Positions 48,778 to 57,768 of a stretch of 64,000 nucleotides of DNA are shown here, in pieces. The notes below the pieces were generated by a model. That model saw nothing but the letters and a program-made list of their open reading frames with translations, was not told the origin of the DNA and made no database searches. Position numbers and translations under genes: made by a program. The DNA is from Planomicrobium sp. CPCC 101110 (GTDB lineage Bacteria > Bacillota > Bacilli > Bacillales_A > Planococcaceae). Every line of letters begins with the position of its first letter. The stretch's first letter is position 1. Location: positions 620,001-684,000 of the forward strand of contig NZ_VOHD01000006.1 in assembly GCF_007859395.1 (NCBI RefSeq), written 5' to 3'.

Positions 48778-48838
48778 CTCCAGTGCCCAAATTCTCGCGG
48801 TCATTAGACGAACCTGCATGGGCGCTTTCGCTTTTCTT
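48778..48838. repeat. Degenerate hairpin repeat inside the rpmI-rplT gap
   Basis: The ends CTCCAGTGCCCA and TGGGCGCTTTCGCTTTTCTT resemble those of the repeats at 9173-9413. GTGCCCA and TGGGCGC can pair. It abuts the rpmI stop codon and would be transcribed as part of the ribosomal operon. Confidence 0.6.
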
Positions 48839-49037
48839 ACTTCATGTTGTAGATCAAAGATTTGATGCGTTTCAAGTCGCCTGCAGAAACAAGTTTCCCT
48901 TTGCGAAGGTGACGCTTTTGTTTTGTAGATTTGTTTGCGAATAAGTGGCTTGTGTGTGAACGGTTGCGTTTTACTTTACCAGTTCCAGTTTTCTTGAAAC
49001 GTTTCATCGCACCGCGGTGGCTTTTCATTTTCGGCAT
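48837..49037 (-). CDS. rpmI: Large ribosomal subunit protein bL35
   Basis: A basic 66-residue protein; [20 protein letters not shown] is the family N-terminus. AGGAGGAATTCC precedes the ATG. It lies between infC and rplT, the usual order. Confidence 0.98.
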   Translation of the reverse strand: MPKMKSHRGAMKRFKKTGTGKVKRNRSHTSHLFANKSTKQKRHLRKGKLVSAGDLKRIKSLIYNMK

Positions 49038-49066
49038 TTGGAATTCCTCCTAAACAAATTGTTCTG

Positions 49067-49585
49067 TTATTCTTTTTCGTTCTTTGGCGCTAGCATCAAG
49101 AACATGCTGCGGCCATCCATTTTAGGGCGCTGTTCAACTGTCGCTACTTCCGCGCACGCTTCTGCAAAGCGTTCGAGGACGCGCTGACCAATTTCTTTGT
49201 GCGTGATCGCACGGCCTTTAAAACGAATTGAAGCTTTTACTTTGTCGCCTTTTTCAAGGAACTTGATAGCATTGCGAAGCTTCGTATCAAAATCATGAGC
49301 GTCGATCGTCGGGCTCAAACGAACCTCTTTCAATACGATGACTTTCTGATTTTTACGAATTTCGCGATCTTTCTTCTGCTGCTCAAACTTAAACTTGCCA
49401 TGGTCCATGATACGTGCGACCGGCGGCTTAGCTTGAGGAGCCACAAGAACAAGATCCAAGTTGACACGAGACGCAATTTCAAGTGCTTCGTTACGCGTTT
49501 TAATTCCGAGCTGTTCACCGTTTTGATCAATAACCCGTAGTTCACGTGCACGAATACCTTCGTTTACATTAATGTCTTTGCTAAT
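49067..49585 (-). CDS. infC: Translation initiation factor IF-3 (ATT start)
   Basis: IF-3 keeps ribosomal subunits apart and checks initiation codons. No ATG, GTG or TTG start fits the full N-terminus. The conserved reading [19 protein letters not shown] begins at ATT 49585, six bases behind GGAGGTGG. ATT starts are known for infC in E. coli and B. subtilis, where IF-3 discriminates against them for autoregulation. The product has 172 residues, with [19 protein letters not shown] in the linker region. Confidence 0.96.
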   Translation of the reverse strand: MSKDINVNEGIRARELRVIDQNGEQLGIKTRNEALEIASRVNLDLVLVAPQAKPPVARIMDHGKFKFEQQKKDREIRKNQKVIVLKEVRLSPTIDAHDFDTKLRNAIKFLEKGDKVKASIRFKGRAITHKEIGQRVLERFAEACAEVATVEQRPKMDGRSMFLMLAPKNEKE

Positions 49586-49589
49586 ATTA

Positions 49590-49815
49590 ATCCACCTCCG
49601 GATAGTGTCGCGAATATCTTAAATGCTTAACCGACGAATGTTGCCGGTTTACAGGTCCGATCCAAAACAAAAGCGGGTGGACCACAGAGGTCCACCCGCA
49701 AAGTATGACAGCACGCAAAAAGCGTGTGAAAGTCAATCGTGTATACCTGCCAACAATTCGTCAATCAGGTGAGAAGCGGGTGCTCCTGCTTAGCACATAT
49801 AAGTATTCAATAACC
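49590..49815 (-). promoter_or_regulatory. infC leader with L20-type attenuator
   Basis: About 230 transcribed bases precede infC. A terminator stem GCGGGTGGACC / GGTCCACCCGC (49699-49689 and 49683-49673) is followed by TTTTGTTTT. A further pairing ATTGACG upstream suggests alternative folding. Position and layout match the L20 leader of Firmicutes, in which bL20 binding favours termination. Confidence 0.8.
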
Positions 49816-49821
49816 TTACTT

Positions 49822-49850
49822 ATAATAGCACCCCTGATTGACGGTGTCAA
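49822..49850 (-). promoter_or_regulatory. Strong sigma-A promoter of infC-rpmI-rplT
   Basis: Perfect TTGACA (49850-49845), a 17-base spacer and TATTAT (49827-49822). It starts six bases after the thrS stop. Confidence 0.85.
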
Positions 49851-49855
49851 CCATC

Positions 49856-51784
49856 TTATCGAAGTTCGCTTTGAACCATTTTCAAGAAGTCATCAAACGG
49901 CATGCTTTCAGATTTCTGTTCACCGTATTTACGGACATTGACTGAGCCGTTCTCCACTTCCTGATCACCGATAACAAGCATGTAAGGAATTTTTTGCATC
50001 TGTGCTTCACGGATCTTATAGCCAAGCTTCTCATCGCGTTCATCGATATCGACCCGAAGTTTATGGTCCTGCATTTTCTCCTGCAAACCTTTGGCGTATT
50101 CGCTATGTGCATCAAGCGACACTGGAATCACTTCAATTTGCACCGGCGCCAACCAAGTTGGGAAAGCTCCTTTGTATTCTTCTATCAGGAAAGCGACAAA
50201 ACGCTCCATTGTGGAAACCACCCCGCGGTGGATAACGACCGGGCGGTGCTGCTTGCCGTCTTCCCCGATATATGAAAGGTCAAAGCGTTCCGGAAGCAGG
50301 AAATCAAGCTGGACAGTCGACAGAGTCTCTTCCTTCCCAAGCGCGGTTTTCACTTGAACGTCCAATTTCGGGCCATAGAATGCAGCTTCGCCCTCGACCT
50401 CTACATAAGGCAGATCCAGATCGTCCATCGCTTCTTTCAGCATCGACTGCGCGCGTTCCCACATCGCATCGTCATTAAAGTATTTCTCCGTGTCTTCCGG
50501 GTCGCGGTAGGACAAGCGGAACGAGTAGTCTTTGATATCGAAATCTTTGTAGACATCAATCACTAGATTCACCACGCGCTTGAACTCGTCTTTGATTTGG
50601 TCCGGACGGACAAAGATGTGGGCGTCGTTCAAAGTCATGCCGCGAACGCGCTGGAGCCCGGATAGCGCGCCAGACATTTCATAGCGGTGCATCAGCCCAA
50701 GTTCCGCGATGCGGACCGGCAGCTGGCGGTACGAATGGATGCCTTGCTTGAAGATCATCATATGATGCGGACAGTTCATCGGACGAAGCACTAATTCTTC
50801 GTTGTCCATCTGCATGACCGGGAACATATCTTCCTGATAATGGTCCCAATGTCCGCTAGTTTTGTACAAGTCTACGCTGCCCATTACAGGAGTATAAACA
50901 TGGTCATAGCCAAGGCGTTCTTCCTTGTCGACAATATAGCGCTCGATGATGCGGCGGATTGTCGCGCCTTTTGGCAGCCACATCGGCAAGCCTTGGCCGA
51001 CTTTTTGGGAGTTCATGAACAAGTTCAATTCTTTTCCGATTTTGCGGTGGTCACGCTCTTTCGCTTCTTCCAAGAAAGCAAGGTGCGCTTTCAAGTCTTC
51101 TTTTTTGAAAAAGGCAGTTCCGTAGATGCGCTGCAGCATTTTATTGTCGCTGTCGCCTCTCCAATACGCTCCCGCCACGCTCAGCAGCTTGAATTCCTTC
51201 AGCTTGCCAGTTGACGGTACATGGATGCCGCGGCAAAGGTCAAAAAATTCACCTTGCTCATAAATCGAGACTTGCTCATCTTCAGGAATGGCTTCCAGCA
51301 GTTCCAACTTATATGGATCTTCGATTGCAGCAAACCGTTCTTGCGCTTCAGAACGCGAAACATCAAGGCGCACGATTTCCAGATTTTCGTTGATGATTTT
51401 CTTCATTTCTTTTTCAATTACCGGCAAATCTTCAGCTGTGATTGACTGCTCGCTGTCAATGTCATAATAAAAGCCGTTTTCAATTACAGGGCCGACACCC
51501 AGTTTGGCATCCGGATACAGGCGCTTAACTGCTTGAGCCAATAAATGCGCAGTTGAATGGCGTAGAATTTCCAGTGCTTCTTCAGATTCCGGAGTAATTA
51601 ACGCGATTTTCCCATTTTCAGCGATCGGCGCTTTCAAGTCGACCAATTTCTCGCCCACTTTGCCCGCTAACGCTTTTTTCCGAAGGCCCGGGCTGATTGA
51701 TTGAGCGACGTCTTCTGCAGTTGTCCCGCGCCCAAACTCTTTTACAGCTCCATCCGGGAATTTTAATTGAATCATGTCTGACAT
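49856..51784 (-). CDS. thrS: Threonyl-tRNA synthetase
   Basis: A class II synthetase of 642 residues. The order is TGS domain ([18 protein letters not shown]), editing domain ([16 protein letters not shown]), catalytic core with class II motifs ([36 protein letters not shown] in pieces, [17 protein letters not shown]) and anticodon-binding domain. ATG 51784 lies six bases behind GGAGAG; an upstream in-frame ATG at 51847 belongs to a hairpin repeat. Controlled by a T-box. Confidence 0.97.
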   Translation of the reverse strand: MSDMIQLKFPDGAVKEFGRGTTAEDVAQSISPGLRKKALAGKVGEKLVDLKAPIAENGKIALITPESEEALEILRHSTAHLLAQAVKRLYPDAKLGVGPVIENGFYYDIDSEQSITAEDLPVIEKEMKKIINENLEIVRLDVSRSEAQERFAAIEDPYKLELLEAIPEDEQVSIYEQGEFFDLCRGIHVPSTGKLKEFKLLSVAGAYWRGDSDNKMLQRIYGTAFFKKEDLKAHLAFLEEAKERDHRKIGKELNLFMNSQKVGQGLPMWLPKGATIRRIIERYIVDKEERLGYDHVYTPVMGSVDLYKTSGHWDHYQEDMFPVMQMDNEELVLRPMNCPHHMMIFKQGIHSYRQLPVRIAELGLMHRYEMSGALSGLQRVRGMTLNDAHIFVRPDQIKDEFKRVVNLVIDVYKDFDIKDYSFRLSYRDPEDTEKYFNDDAMWERAQSMLKEAMDDLDLPYVEVEGEAAFYGPKLDVQVKTALGKEETLSTVQLDFLLPERFDLSYIGEDGKQHRPVVIHRGVVSTMERFVAFLIEEYKGAFPTWLAPVQIEVIPVSLDAHSEYAKGLQEKMQDHKLRVDIDERDEKLGYKIREAQMQKIPYMLVIGDQEVENGSVNVRKYGEQKSESMPFDDFLKMVQSELR

Positions 51785-51808
51785 AGCAATCTCTCCTTTT
51801 TCTTTGTT

Positions 51809-51850
51809 TAGCTTCGCGCCTAGTTCCTGAACTGCAAGAACCTCCAAGGC
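51809..51850. repeat. Short hairpin element between the T-box and thrS
   Basis: AGCTTCGCGCCTAG and AAGGCGCCTCAGCT ends form an imperfect inverted repeat. GCGCCTAG echoes the repeats at 9173-9413, so it may be a minimal copy. It lies in the thrS leader after the terminator. Confidence 0.45.
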
Positions 51851-51905
51851 GCCTCAGCTATAATATGCCTGCAGAAAATGGAACCTCCGTTTTCCTTTGA
51901 AAACG

Positions 51906-52165
51906 CAAAAAAGCCTCATCCCAAAGGGACGAAGCTCTGTTCGTGGTTCCACCCTTCTTCTATTCCAAACGGAAAAATCCAATTGAAACGAAGCTCTGCA
52001 TCGGCTAACGGGCCGGTACCGTCAACTGCTACTAAAAAAGTTCACAGTCGCTGCTCGAAGGTGGTATGCGTCTTGCCGTCGCTTAAGAAGCTTGCAGCCG
52101 GGGCTTCTCTCTCTGAAAGTCGTACAAATCCGCCATTGTCCTTGTCATAGCATTTCAAATTTCGA
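51906..52165 (-). promoter_or_regulatory. T-box leader of thrS
   Basis: The minus strand has the T-box variant AGGGTGGAACCACG (51955-51942), followed by a terminator AGCTTCGTCCC / GGGATGAGGCT with T-run (51936-51906). Upstream is a stem I region; ACC in GCATACCACC fits a Thr specifier, which is inferred by position only. Confidence 0.88.
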
Positions 52166-52173
52166 TTGTTATT

Positions 52174-52202
52174 ACTATACTGCGAACAGAAAAAAAACGC
52201 AA
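52174..52202 (-). promoter_or_regulatory. Probable promoter of the thrS leader
   Basis: TTGCGT (52202-52197), a 17-base spacer and TATAGT (52179-52174) directly upstream of the T-box. Between this and the dnaI stop (52203-52289) I see nothing more; the B. subtilis gene ytxC of this position is absent. Confidence 0.5.
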
Positions 52203-52289
52203 CCGTCTTCCTGCAAAAAATAGAATTGCATACTCTATCATCGCTGGGTGTTCGAAGGTTCCGTTTTCTTCCGCTTCCGTTTTTCTTAA

Positions 52290-53225
52290 TTAGTTTCTTC
52301 TGTTGCGTCCGTCCATTTTGACAGGGGTAGTCAGCGCACGGATCCGTTCCATGACGCGCGCCGCTTTCAAATCTTCTTTTTCGCCGCGCTGCGAGTACGT
52401 TAGATGATGCTGCAGCTCCGAATAACTGAAATTCGACGTCATGAACGTCGGCAAACGTTCCGCCATCCGGTAATGCAGGATCGTCCCCAGTACTTCGTCA
52501 CGCGTCCAGCTGGACATAGCTTCTGCGCCGATATCATCGAGCATGAGCACATCCGCTTTTTTTACGTAATCGATTTTCTCCTGCAAAGTCTGGTCGCCAA
52601 TTGCCTGCTTCATTTCCCGCATGAATTCCGGAACGAAGACCAATACCGACTTGACACGCATTTCCGCGAGTTCATTTGCGACAGCACTCAACAGATAAGA
52701 TTTCCCGATGCCGAACTTCCCGTAAAGGAACAGCCCTTTTTCCGGCAGGTGGTCCGGCCCGGTGGCTTCATCCAAGAACGCGCCGACCGCCCGGAATGCT
52801 TCCATCCGGCTGTCGTCAAGTTCAAATCCTGAAAGGGTTGCATGCATCACTTCTTTCGGCATGAACATGCTGTGGATCATTGAAGAGGCCTGGCGCTTAT
52901 TCTCGTGATTGGTTTTGGACGGGCATTTCACATAGTCGATGCCGATGGTGCCGCGTTCAAGCACAAGATGCGGCTCGAACCCTTTCAAATGGTTGACGCA
53001 CTCGCCAAGGCTCGGGCATTTGTTGCAGCCATGCGACTGGTCGATAAATTCATACAGTTTATGCATGCCTCTGTCGACTATGCCTTTATCGATTTGATCT
53101 GAATGTTCTTCTAAGAATTGCTGAACGCCTGGATGTTCAAGCACTTCCCTGCGCATTTCATTGTAGCGTTCTGAAAAAGCCGGGGCATTCACCACACGTT
53201 TCATCGTTTCACGGATCGGCTCCAT
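52290..53225 (-). CDS. dnaI: Primosomal protein DnaI (helicase loader)
   Basis: DnaI loads the replicative helicase DnaC at oriC and restart sites. An N-terminal Cys/His cluster (HGCNKCPSLGECVNHL) binds zinc; the AAA+ domain has Walker A LYGKFGIGKSYLLSA, Walker B DVLMLDDIGAEA and sensor 1 FMTSNFSY. The 311 residues are full length. It follows dnaB without any gap. Confidence 0.96.
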   Translation of the reverse strand: MEPIRETMKRVVNAPAFSERYNEMRREVLEHPGVQQFLEEHSDQIDKGIVDRGMHKLYEFIDQSHGCNKCPSLGECVNHLKGFEPHLVLERGTIGIDYVKCPSKTNHENKRQASSMIHSMFMPKEVMHATLSGFELDDSRMEAFRAVGAFLDEATGPDHLPEKGLFLYGKFGIGKSYLLSAVANELAEMRVKSVLVFVPEFMREMKQAIGDQTLQEKIDYVKKADVLMLDDIGAEAMSSWTRDEVLGTILHYRMAERLPTFMTSNFSYSELQHHLTYSQRGEKEDLKAARVMERIRALTTPVKMDGRNRRN

Positions 53226-54590
53226 TTACTCACCTTTACCTTTCTTCATCGCCAGTTTTGCGAGAAGTTTTTGTTTTTCCTTTTCAAGATTGTCATTTGC
53301 GGGCCGTGGATCAGCAGCAGGCCCTTCATCTTTCTGGTAAAACCATTCCGGAAGTTTTTCTTCCCGAACCGGCTTTCTATTCGATGAAACAGAAGATTTG
53401 GCAGACGACACCGGAGAGCCTTCAGCTTTCCATTTCATGTATTCGGCATGCTCAATCCGCGCCAGTTCCATCGCTTCTTTTGCCGTCGTAACTTTTTTCC
53501 GGAGCCAATGTGAAGCGATTTTCTCCACATACGCCTTGGTCAGCTTCATATCGGTCCGCAGCAAGACATACTGCAGCAGCACATTGACGACGGGCGGCTC
53601 CATTCCATGCTGCATTACCAGCTGATTGGCCAGCTGGACATCAGCCGGAAGCGGTTCTTTGCCGTTTGCAATGTCCCGCAGCACTTCGACGGGTGATGCC
53701 GACTCCAAGTAAACCAGCAATTCCTCCTGCTTCGTCTTAGGGGCCTCGGCCGCTTTCGGCTCCGTTTTATGTACTTGGACAAGCTTTGGCGCTGTAGTGG
53801 CTACGGTCAACTTATAGTATTCCGATGCGGCCCGCTTCATACTTTCGGCTGTCAATTTATAATCGTCGTCAATTGCCAGAAGTACAACCTTCTGCATTTC
53901 CAAAGGTCCCCAGCTGTACAAAAATGCCAGTTTCGAGATTGTATCTTTTATAGAAGCCGTCAGCACCCGTTTGGGAACCAATTGCTCCGATAGCCCTTGC
54001 CGAAGCAAATCAAAATCAAAATCTGCATCCGCATCGAATCCTGTCCGTTTGCGTTCGTGCAGCTGAGGCTCTCCCGATGGATAGCCTGCCTTTGCATGGA
54101 CCGGCTGATAAATATCAGTAAATGTGCGTGATACTTCTTCATATCCCGCCATTTCTTCAGCATGGACGACAAAACGCTCCCGCGCCCGGCGATAAGCCGC
54201 TTCACCAATTTTGCTGAACAAAAACATCGACAGGAGTGGATCGGCAAAAAAAGTTTTCGGATCAAGCGGCGGACACAATTCATAAACAAAAGAACGGTTT
54301 CCCCCATCTTTGCGGAAAGTCTTCAATAACCCGATAGCTTCAAGCTGAATCCTCGCTTCAAAGATTTTGGCGATCGGCAGCCCCAACAAGTTCATCAGCG
54401 TGTAATGGGTCGCTTCTTCTTTCATTGCTTCGCCTTCCGCCCATAGCGTCAAGTAGAACGCGATGGCTTCTGCGCCGATCATCGGCTGATACAAAATCGT
54501 CAACAATTGCCGGTCATAATTCGAAAAAGGATAAGGCAGCCGAATCTTATACGAATCCGCAGGCTGTAGCTCTTTATAAAGTGCTGTCAT
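53226..54590 (-). CDS. dnaB: Replication initiation and membrane attachment protein DnaB
   Basis: The Firmicutes DnaB helps DnaD and DnaI load the helicase; it is not the helicase itself. The 454-residue protein has the winged-helix N-terminal region (LPYPFSNYDRQLLTILYQP) and a C-terminal DnaB_2/DDBH2 domain (about 330-400). Its last codon abuts dnaI, consistent with a conserved dnaB-dnaI operon. Confidence 0.93.
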   Translation of the reverse strand: MTALYKELQPADSYKIRLPYPFSNYDRQLLTILYQPMIGAEAIAFYLTLWAEGEAMKEEATHYTLMNLLGLPIAKIFEARIQLEAIGLLKTFRKDGGNRSFVYELCPPLDPKTFFADPLLSMFLFSKIGEAAYRRARERFVVHAEEMAGYEEVSRTFTDIYQPVHAKAGYPSGEPQLHERKRTGFDADADFDFDLLRQGLSEQLVPKRVLTASIKDTISKLAFLYSWGPLEMQKVVLLAIDDDYKLTAESMKRAASEYYKLTVATTAPKLVQVHKTEPKAAEAPKTKQEELLVYLESASPVEVLRDIANGKEPLPADVQLANQLVMQHGMEPPVVNVLLQYVLLRTDMKLTKAYVEKIASHWLRKKVTTAKEAMELARIEHAEYMKWKAEGSPVSSAKSSVSSNRKPVREEKLPEWFYQKDEGPAADPRPANDNLEKEKQKLLAKLAMKKGKGE

Positions 54591-54601
54591 AAGTCACCGC
54601 C

Positions 54602-55078
54602 TTACTCGGATTTCTTTTCTTCCGGACTTCTTTTCAATAAATCCTTCAATTCGTCAATAAACACACTGATGTCTTTAAATTGGCGGTATACAGAGGCAAA
54701 ACGGACATATGCGACTTCATCAATCGCCGCAAGGCCTTCCATCACCATTTCTCCGACTTCTTCAGACTTCACCTCGGCATTGCCGATTCGGCGAAGGTCT
54801 TTTTCAATCGTAAACACGAGTTCTTCCAGCACTTCAAGAGAAACCGGACGTTTCTCGCACGCTCGTATGAGCCCCCGCAGCACTTTTTCGCGGCTGAACT
54901 CTTCACGGGAACCGTCTTTCTTGACTACGATCAATGGCATTTCTTCCACTTTTTCAAAAGTGGTATAACGATAACCGCAAGATTCACACTCTCTGCGCCT
55001 TCTGATCGATTTGTTTTCATCTACTGGCCGCGAGTCCACGACACGCGTTCCATTATGTTGACAAGACGGACACTTCAT
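54602..55078 (-). CDS. nrdR: Transcriptional repressor NrdR
   Basis: NrdR represses ribonucleotide reductase genes when (d)ATP is bound. The zinc ribbon is [16 protein letters not shown] with [17 protein letters not shown], followed by the ATP-cone ([19 protein letters not shown]). It has 158 residues. It stands 11 bases before dnaB, so the three genes form one unit. Confidence 0.96.
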   Translation of the reverse strand: MKCPSCQHNGTRVVDSRPVDENKSIRRRRECESCGYRYTTFEKVEEMPLIVVKKDGSREEFSREKVLRGLIRACEKRPVSLEVLEELVFTIEKDLRRIGNAEVKSEEVGEMVMEGLAAIDEVAYVRFASVYRQFKDISVFIDELKDLLKRSPEEKKSE

Positions 55079-55281
55079 ATTGACATCTCCCTAAACAGAC
55101 TCTCTATTCTCTCTAGTATACCAAATATTTATAACGATATAAATTGAACTTGATAATTGTTGTTAACAATCGGTAAGGAATTAGTCCGCATCCTTCAGGC
55201 CTTTCGGCTTTTCTCCTTTTTATGGTAGAGAAAATAGGATCCAATTTCATTATTAGACGCAAAACCCTTAAAATATTGCAA

Positions 55282-55314
55282 TAGAAAAAGCAGAGGATTT
55301 TATCCTCTGCTTTA
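55282..55314 (-). terminator. Intrinsic terminator after speD
   Basis: AAAGCAGAGGAT / ATCCTCTGCTTT arms with a three-base loop and T-run on the minus strand. Confidence 0.85.
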
Positions 55315-55334
55315 ATGTTTTTCATGTTAACGGA

Positions 55335-55718
55335 TTATGCTGTTACTGAAACTTTGGTCTTACCAGCACCGACTGGACCCATTCCACGCGGAAGTTCAGT
55401 GACTTCGCTGTTTTTAGAGTCAAGCGCTTTAGCGATGTAATCCGCTGCAATTGTCGGATCAAGATCGCCGCAAGTATAAACATCTACACTCGCATAGCCG
55501 TGCTCCGGAAAGCTGTGGATCGTTAAATGCGATTCAGAAATGATCACTACGCCGCTTACGCCTTGTGGTGCAAATTTGTGAAAAGCTACTTCGCGGACTT
55601 CCGCTCCTGATTTAAGTGCTGCATCAACAAAAGTTTTTTCGATATAATCCATATCGTTTAATTTGTCAAAATCACACTGCCAAAGTTCTGCAATAACGTG
55701 ACGCCCCATTGTTTCCAT
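55335..55718 (-). CDS. speD: S-adenosylmethionine decarboxylase proenzyme (SpeH class)
   Basis: It makes decarboxylated SAM for spermidine synthesis. The 127-residue precursor self-cleaves before the serine in [16 protein letters not shown], forming the pyruvoyl cofactor. [11 protein letters not shown] holds the catalytic cysteine. AAAGGGGG lies upstream of the ATG. It stands between gapB and nrdR as in B. subtilis. Confidence 0.96.
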   Translation of the reverse strand: METMGRHVIAELWQCDFDKLNDMDYIEKTFVDAALKSGAEVREVAFHKFAPQGVSGVVIISESHLTIHSFPEHGYASVDVYTCGDLDPTIAADYIAKALDSKNSEVTELPRGMGPVGAGKTKVSVTA

Positions 55719-55907
55719 GGTTCGTTTCCCCCTTTGATATCATTTTGTTTTCGTGCTCAAAATATTCAAAGTTGACTACCACGGGGGAAAGTTAGTCCAA
55801 AGAGATCCTAACCCTTTAAGCAGTCATGTGAATAAAGATTCTTCTTGTTCCGTGAAAAGCTACTGAAAACTTAGAAGAGATGTAGTTGTTTTTTAACTAC
55901 GATTGTT

Positions 55908-55936
55908 AGTATATGATGTATTGGTTTTAAATGCAA
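55908..55936 (-). promoter_or_regulatory. Probable sigma-A promoter of speD with long leader
   Basis: TTGCAT (55936-55931), a 17-base spacer and TATACT (55913-55908). It implies a leader of about 180 bases. A small hairpin GTAGTT / AACTAC (55900-55882) stands near its 5' end. No known riboswitch is recognised in the leader. Confidence 0.6.
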
Positions 55937-55990
55937 CCAATTTATCTTCAATTACTTATTATTTTCTACAAAAAAATTAAAAACCCATTG

Positions 55991-56024
55991 AAAAAACGCC
56001 TCTCCATTAGTCTGAGAGGCGTTA
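55991..56024 (-). terminator. Intrinsic terminator after gapB
   Basis: AACGCCTCTC / GAGAGGCGTT arms with a nine-base loop and a T-run on the minus strand. Confidence 0.85.
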
Positions 56025-56036
56025 ACTCCAAGTTTT

Positions 56037-57053
56037 TCAAACGAGGGAAACAAGTGCATTTGCTACTTTCCTGGTCAAATCGATAACACGTGCTGAGTAT
56101 CCCCATTCATTATCGTACCAAGCAAGAACTTTCACTTTCCGGTTATCAATAACCATTGTGGATAGGCCATCAATGATTGCGGATTTCGGATTTGTATTAA
56201 AGTCGACCGACACAAGCGGTTCCATCGTCAATGCGAGAATGCCCTCCATACCATCTTCAGAAGCCTTTATAAACGCCTCATTGACTTCTTCTGGAGTCAC
56301 ATCTCTTTCAAGATCCACTACAAGGTCCACTAACGATACATTCGGTGTCGGAACCCGCAGTGCCATCCCATGGAGTTTCCCTTCAAGTTCAGGAAGTACC
56401 AATGACAGCGCTTTCGCAGCACCCGTCGAAGTTGGGATGATGGATTGGCCGGCTGACCTTGCTCTTCGCAGATCTTTATGCGGATTATCCAAGTTTTTCT
56501 GGTCATTGGTATAGGAATGCACAGTGGTCATCAGACCATTGACAATACCGAACGAATCGCTAAGCACTTTTGCTACTGGCGCCAAGCAATTGGTGGTGCA
56601 GCTGGCATTTGAAATAATGTGATGTTTCTCAATATCCAATGTGTCGTCGTTGACCCCTACTACAATAGTGGCATCCGCATTTTTTCCTGGTGCAGACAGG
56701 ATGACTTTTTTTGCTCCCGCTTCTAAATGGAGGGCGGCTAAATCGCGTGTATTAAATTTTCCGGTCGCTTCAATGACGATATCAATGCCCAATTCTCTCC
56801 ATGGCAATTCCAGAGGGTCTCGTTCGCTGACAATTTGAACCCGCTTGCCATTAACGATCAAAGCATCTTCATCAAAAGAAACATCACCGGCGAATATTCC
56901 ATGATTTGTGTCATACTTGATCAAGTGAGCTAAAGTTTCTGGCGGATATGTTGCATTGACCGCTCTAACTGTAATATCGTCCATTAAAATAGCTTGTCTG
57001 AAAACCATACGGCCAATACGCCCAAATCCATTAATCGCAATCGAAATAGTCAT
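56037..57053 (-). CDS. gapB: Glyceraldehyde-3-phosphate dehydrogenase, gluconeogenic type
   Basis: The 338-residue enzyme has the NAD(P)-binding GFGRIGRMVFRQ and the catalytic cysteine in SNASCTTNCLAP. By position (coaE-gapB-speD-nrdR) it is the orthologue of B. subtilis gapB, the NADP-preferring gluconeogenic enzyme, rather than the glycolytic gapA. Cofactor preference is inferred, not shown. A CcpN site candidate upstream supports the gluconeogenic role. Confidence 0.92.
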   Translation of the reverse strand: MTISIAINGFGRIGRMVFRQAILMDDITVRAVNATYPPETLAHLIKYDTNHGIFAGDVSFDEDALIVNGKRVQIVSERDPLELPWRELGIDIVIEATGKFNTRDLAALHLEAGAKKVILSAPGKNADATIVVGVNDDTLDIEKHHIISNASCTTNCLAPVAKVLSDSFGIVNGLMTTVHSYTNDQKNLDNPHKDLRRARSAGQSIIPTSTGAAKALSLVLPELEGKLHGMALRVPTPNVSLVDLVVDLERDVTPEEVNEAFIKASEDGMEGILALTMEPLVSVDFNTNPKSAIIDGLSTMVIDNRKVKVLAWYDNEWGYSARVIDLTRKVANALVSLV

Positions 57054-57104
57054 TTATCCGTCCCCCATCAAATAAGTTATACTTTAATATACTAATTGGT
57101 ATAT

Positions 57105-57115
57105 AGTATAACACA
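57105..57115 (-). promoter_or_regulatory. Candidate CcpN operator of gapB
   Basis: Positions 57115-57105 read TGTGTTATACT, which matches the CcpN consensus TRTGHYATAYW. It contains a TATACT -10-like box, so a bound repressor would block the promoter. The -35 is not clear. Confidence 0.55.
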
Positions 57116-57153
57116 TTATATGGATTAGTGAACATTAATAACTAAATATGGTG

Positions 57154-57759
57154 TTAATGTTTTTCGTATTCCAATCCCCAATCCCTTAATATATGAAGCA
57201 ATTGCTGATTGGTTTCTTCCAGTGTTCCATTATTAAATACTACAGCATCCGCTCCTGCCTCTTTGACCGACATCGGCAGCTGGGATCCGATGCGCGCCTG
57301 CGCCTCCTGTTCGGTCAAGCCATTCCGATCCATCAGCCGTTTCAACTGGGTTTCCTCTGTCACGCTGACAACAAGAATCTTTTCCGCAAAATTCAGCAGT
57401 TTGCTTTCGAACAGCAGAGGAATATCCAGTACAACCGTTTGATGGCCTTGGGCTAAAAAATCATCCCGTTGCCGCAAAAGTTCTTTGCGGATGGCGGGAT
57501 GAATGACTGCATTCAATTGCTGGCGGCTTGCCGGATCGTTGAAAATAATTTGGCCAAGTTTAGTGCGGTCAAGCTTTCCATCCGGCAAAATCACTCCGTT
57601 GCCGAAAATAGCTTCAATTTTTTTCAGCGTATCCGTTCCAGGTTCCACCACTTGGCGTGCCACTAGATCTGCGTCGACTACCGGATAGCCCAATTCAACC
57701 AACATTTTCGATACCGTGCTTTTTCCACTGGCAATACTGCCCGTTAATCCAATAATCAT
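57154..57759 (-). CDS. coaE: Dephospho-CoA kinase
   Basis: It catalyses the last step of CoA synthesis, phosphorylating the ribose 3'-OH. The P-loop is IGLTGSIASGKST at the N-terminus; DADLVARQVVEPG and VVLDIPLLFES are typical. The 201 residues are full length. It lies between mutM and gapB; ytaF of B. subtilis is not present between them. Confidence 0.96.
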   Translation of the reverse strand: MIIGLTGSIASGKSTVSKMLVELGYPVVDADLVARQVVEPGTDTLKKIEAIFGNGVILPDGKLDRTKLGQIIFNDPASRQQLNAVIHPAIRKELLRQRDDFLAQGHQTVVLDIPLLFESKLLNFAEKILVVSVTEETQLKRLMDRNGLTEQEAQARIGSQLPMSVKEAGADAVVFNNGTLEETNQQLLHILRDWGLEYEKH

Positions 57760-57768
57760 TTAACGCCC

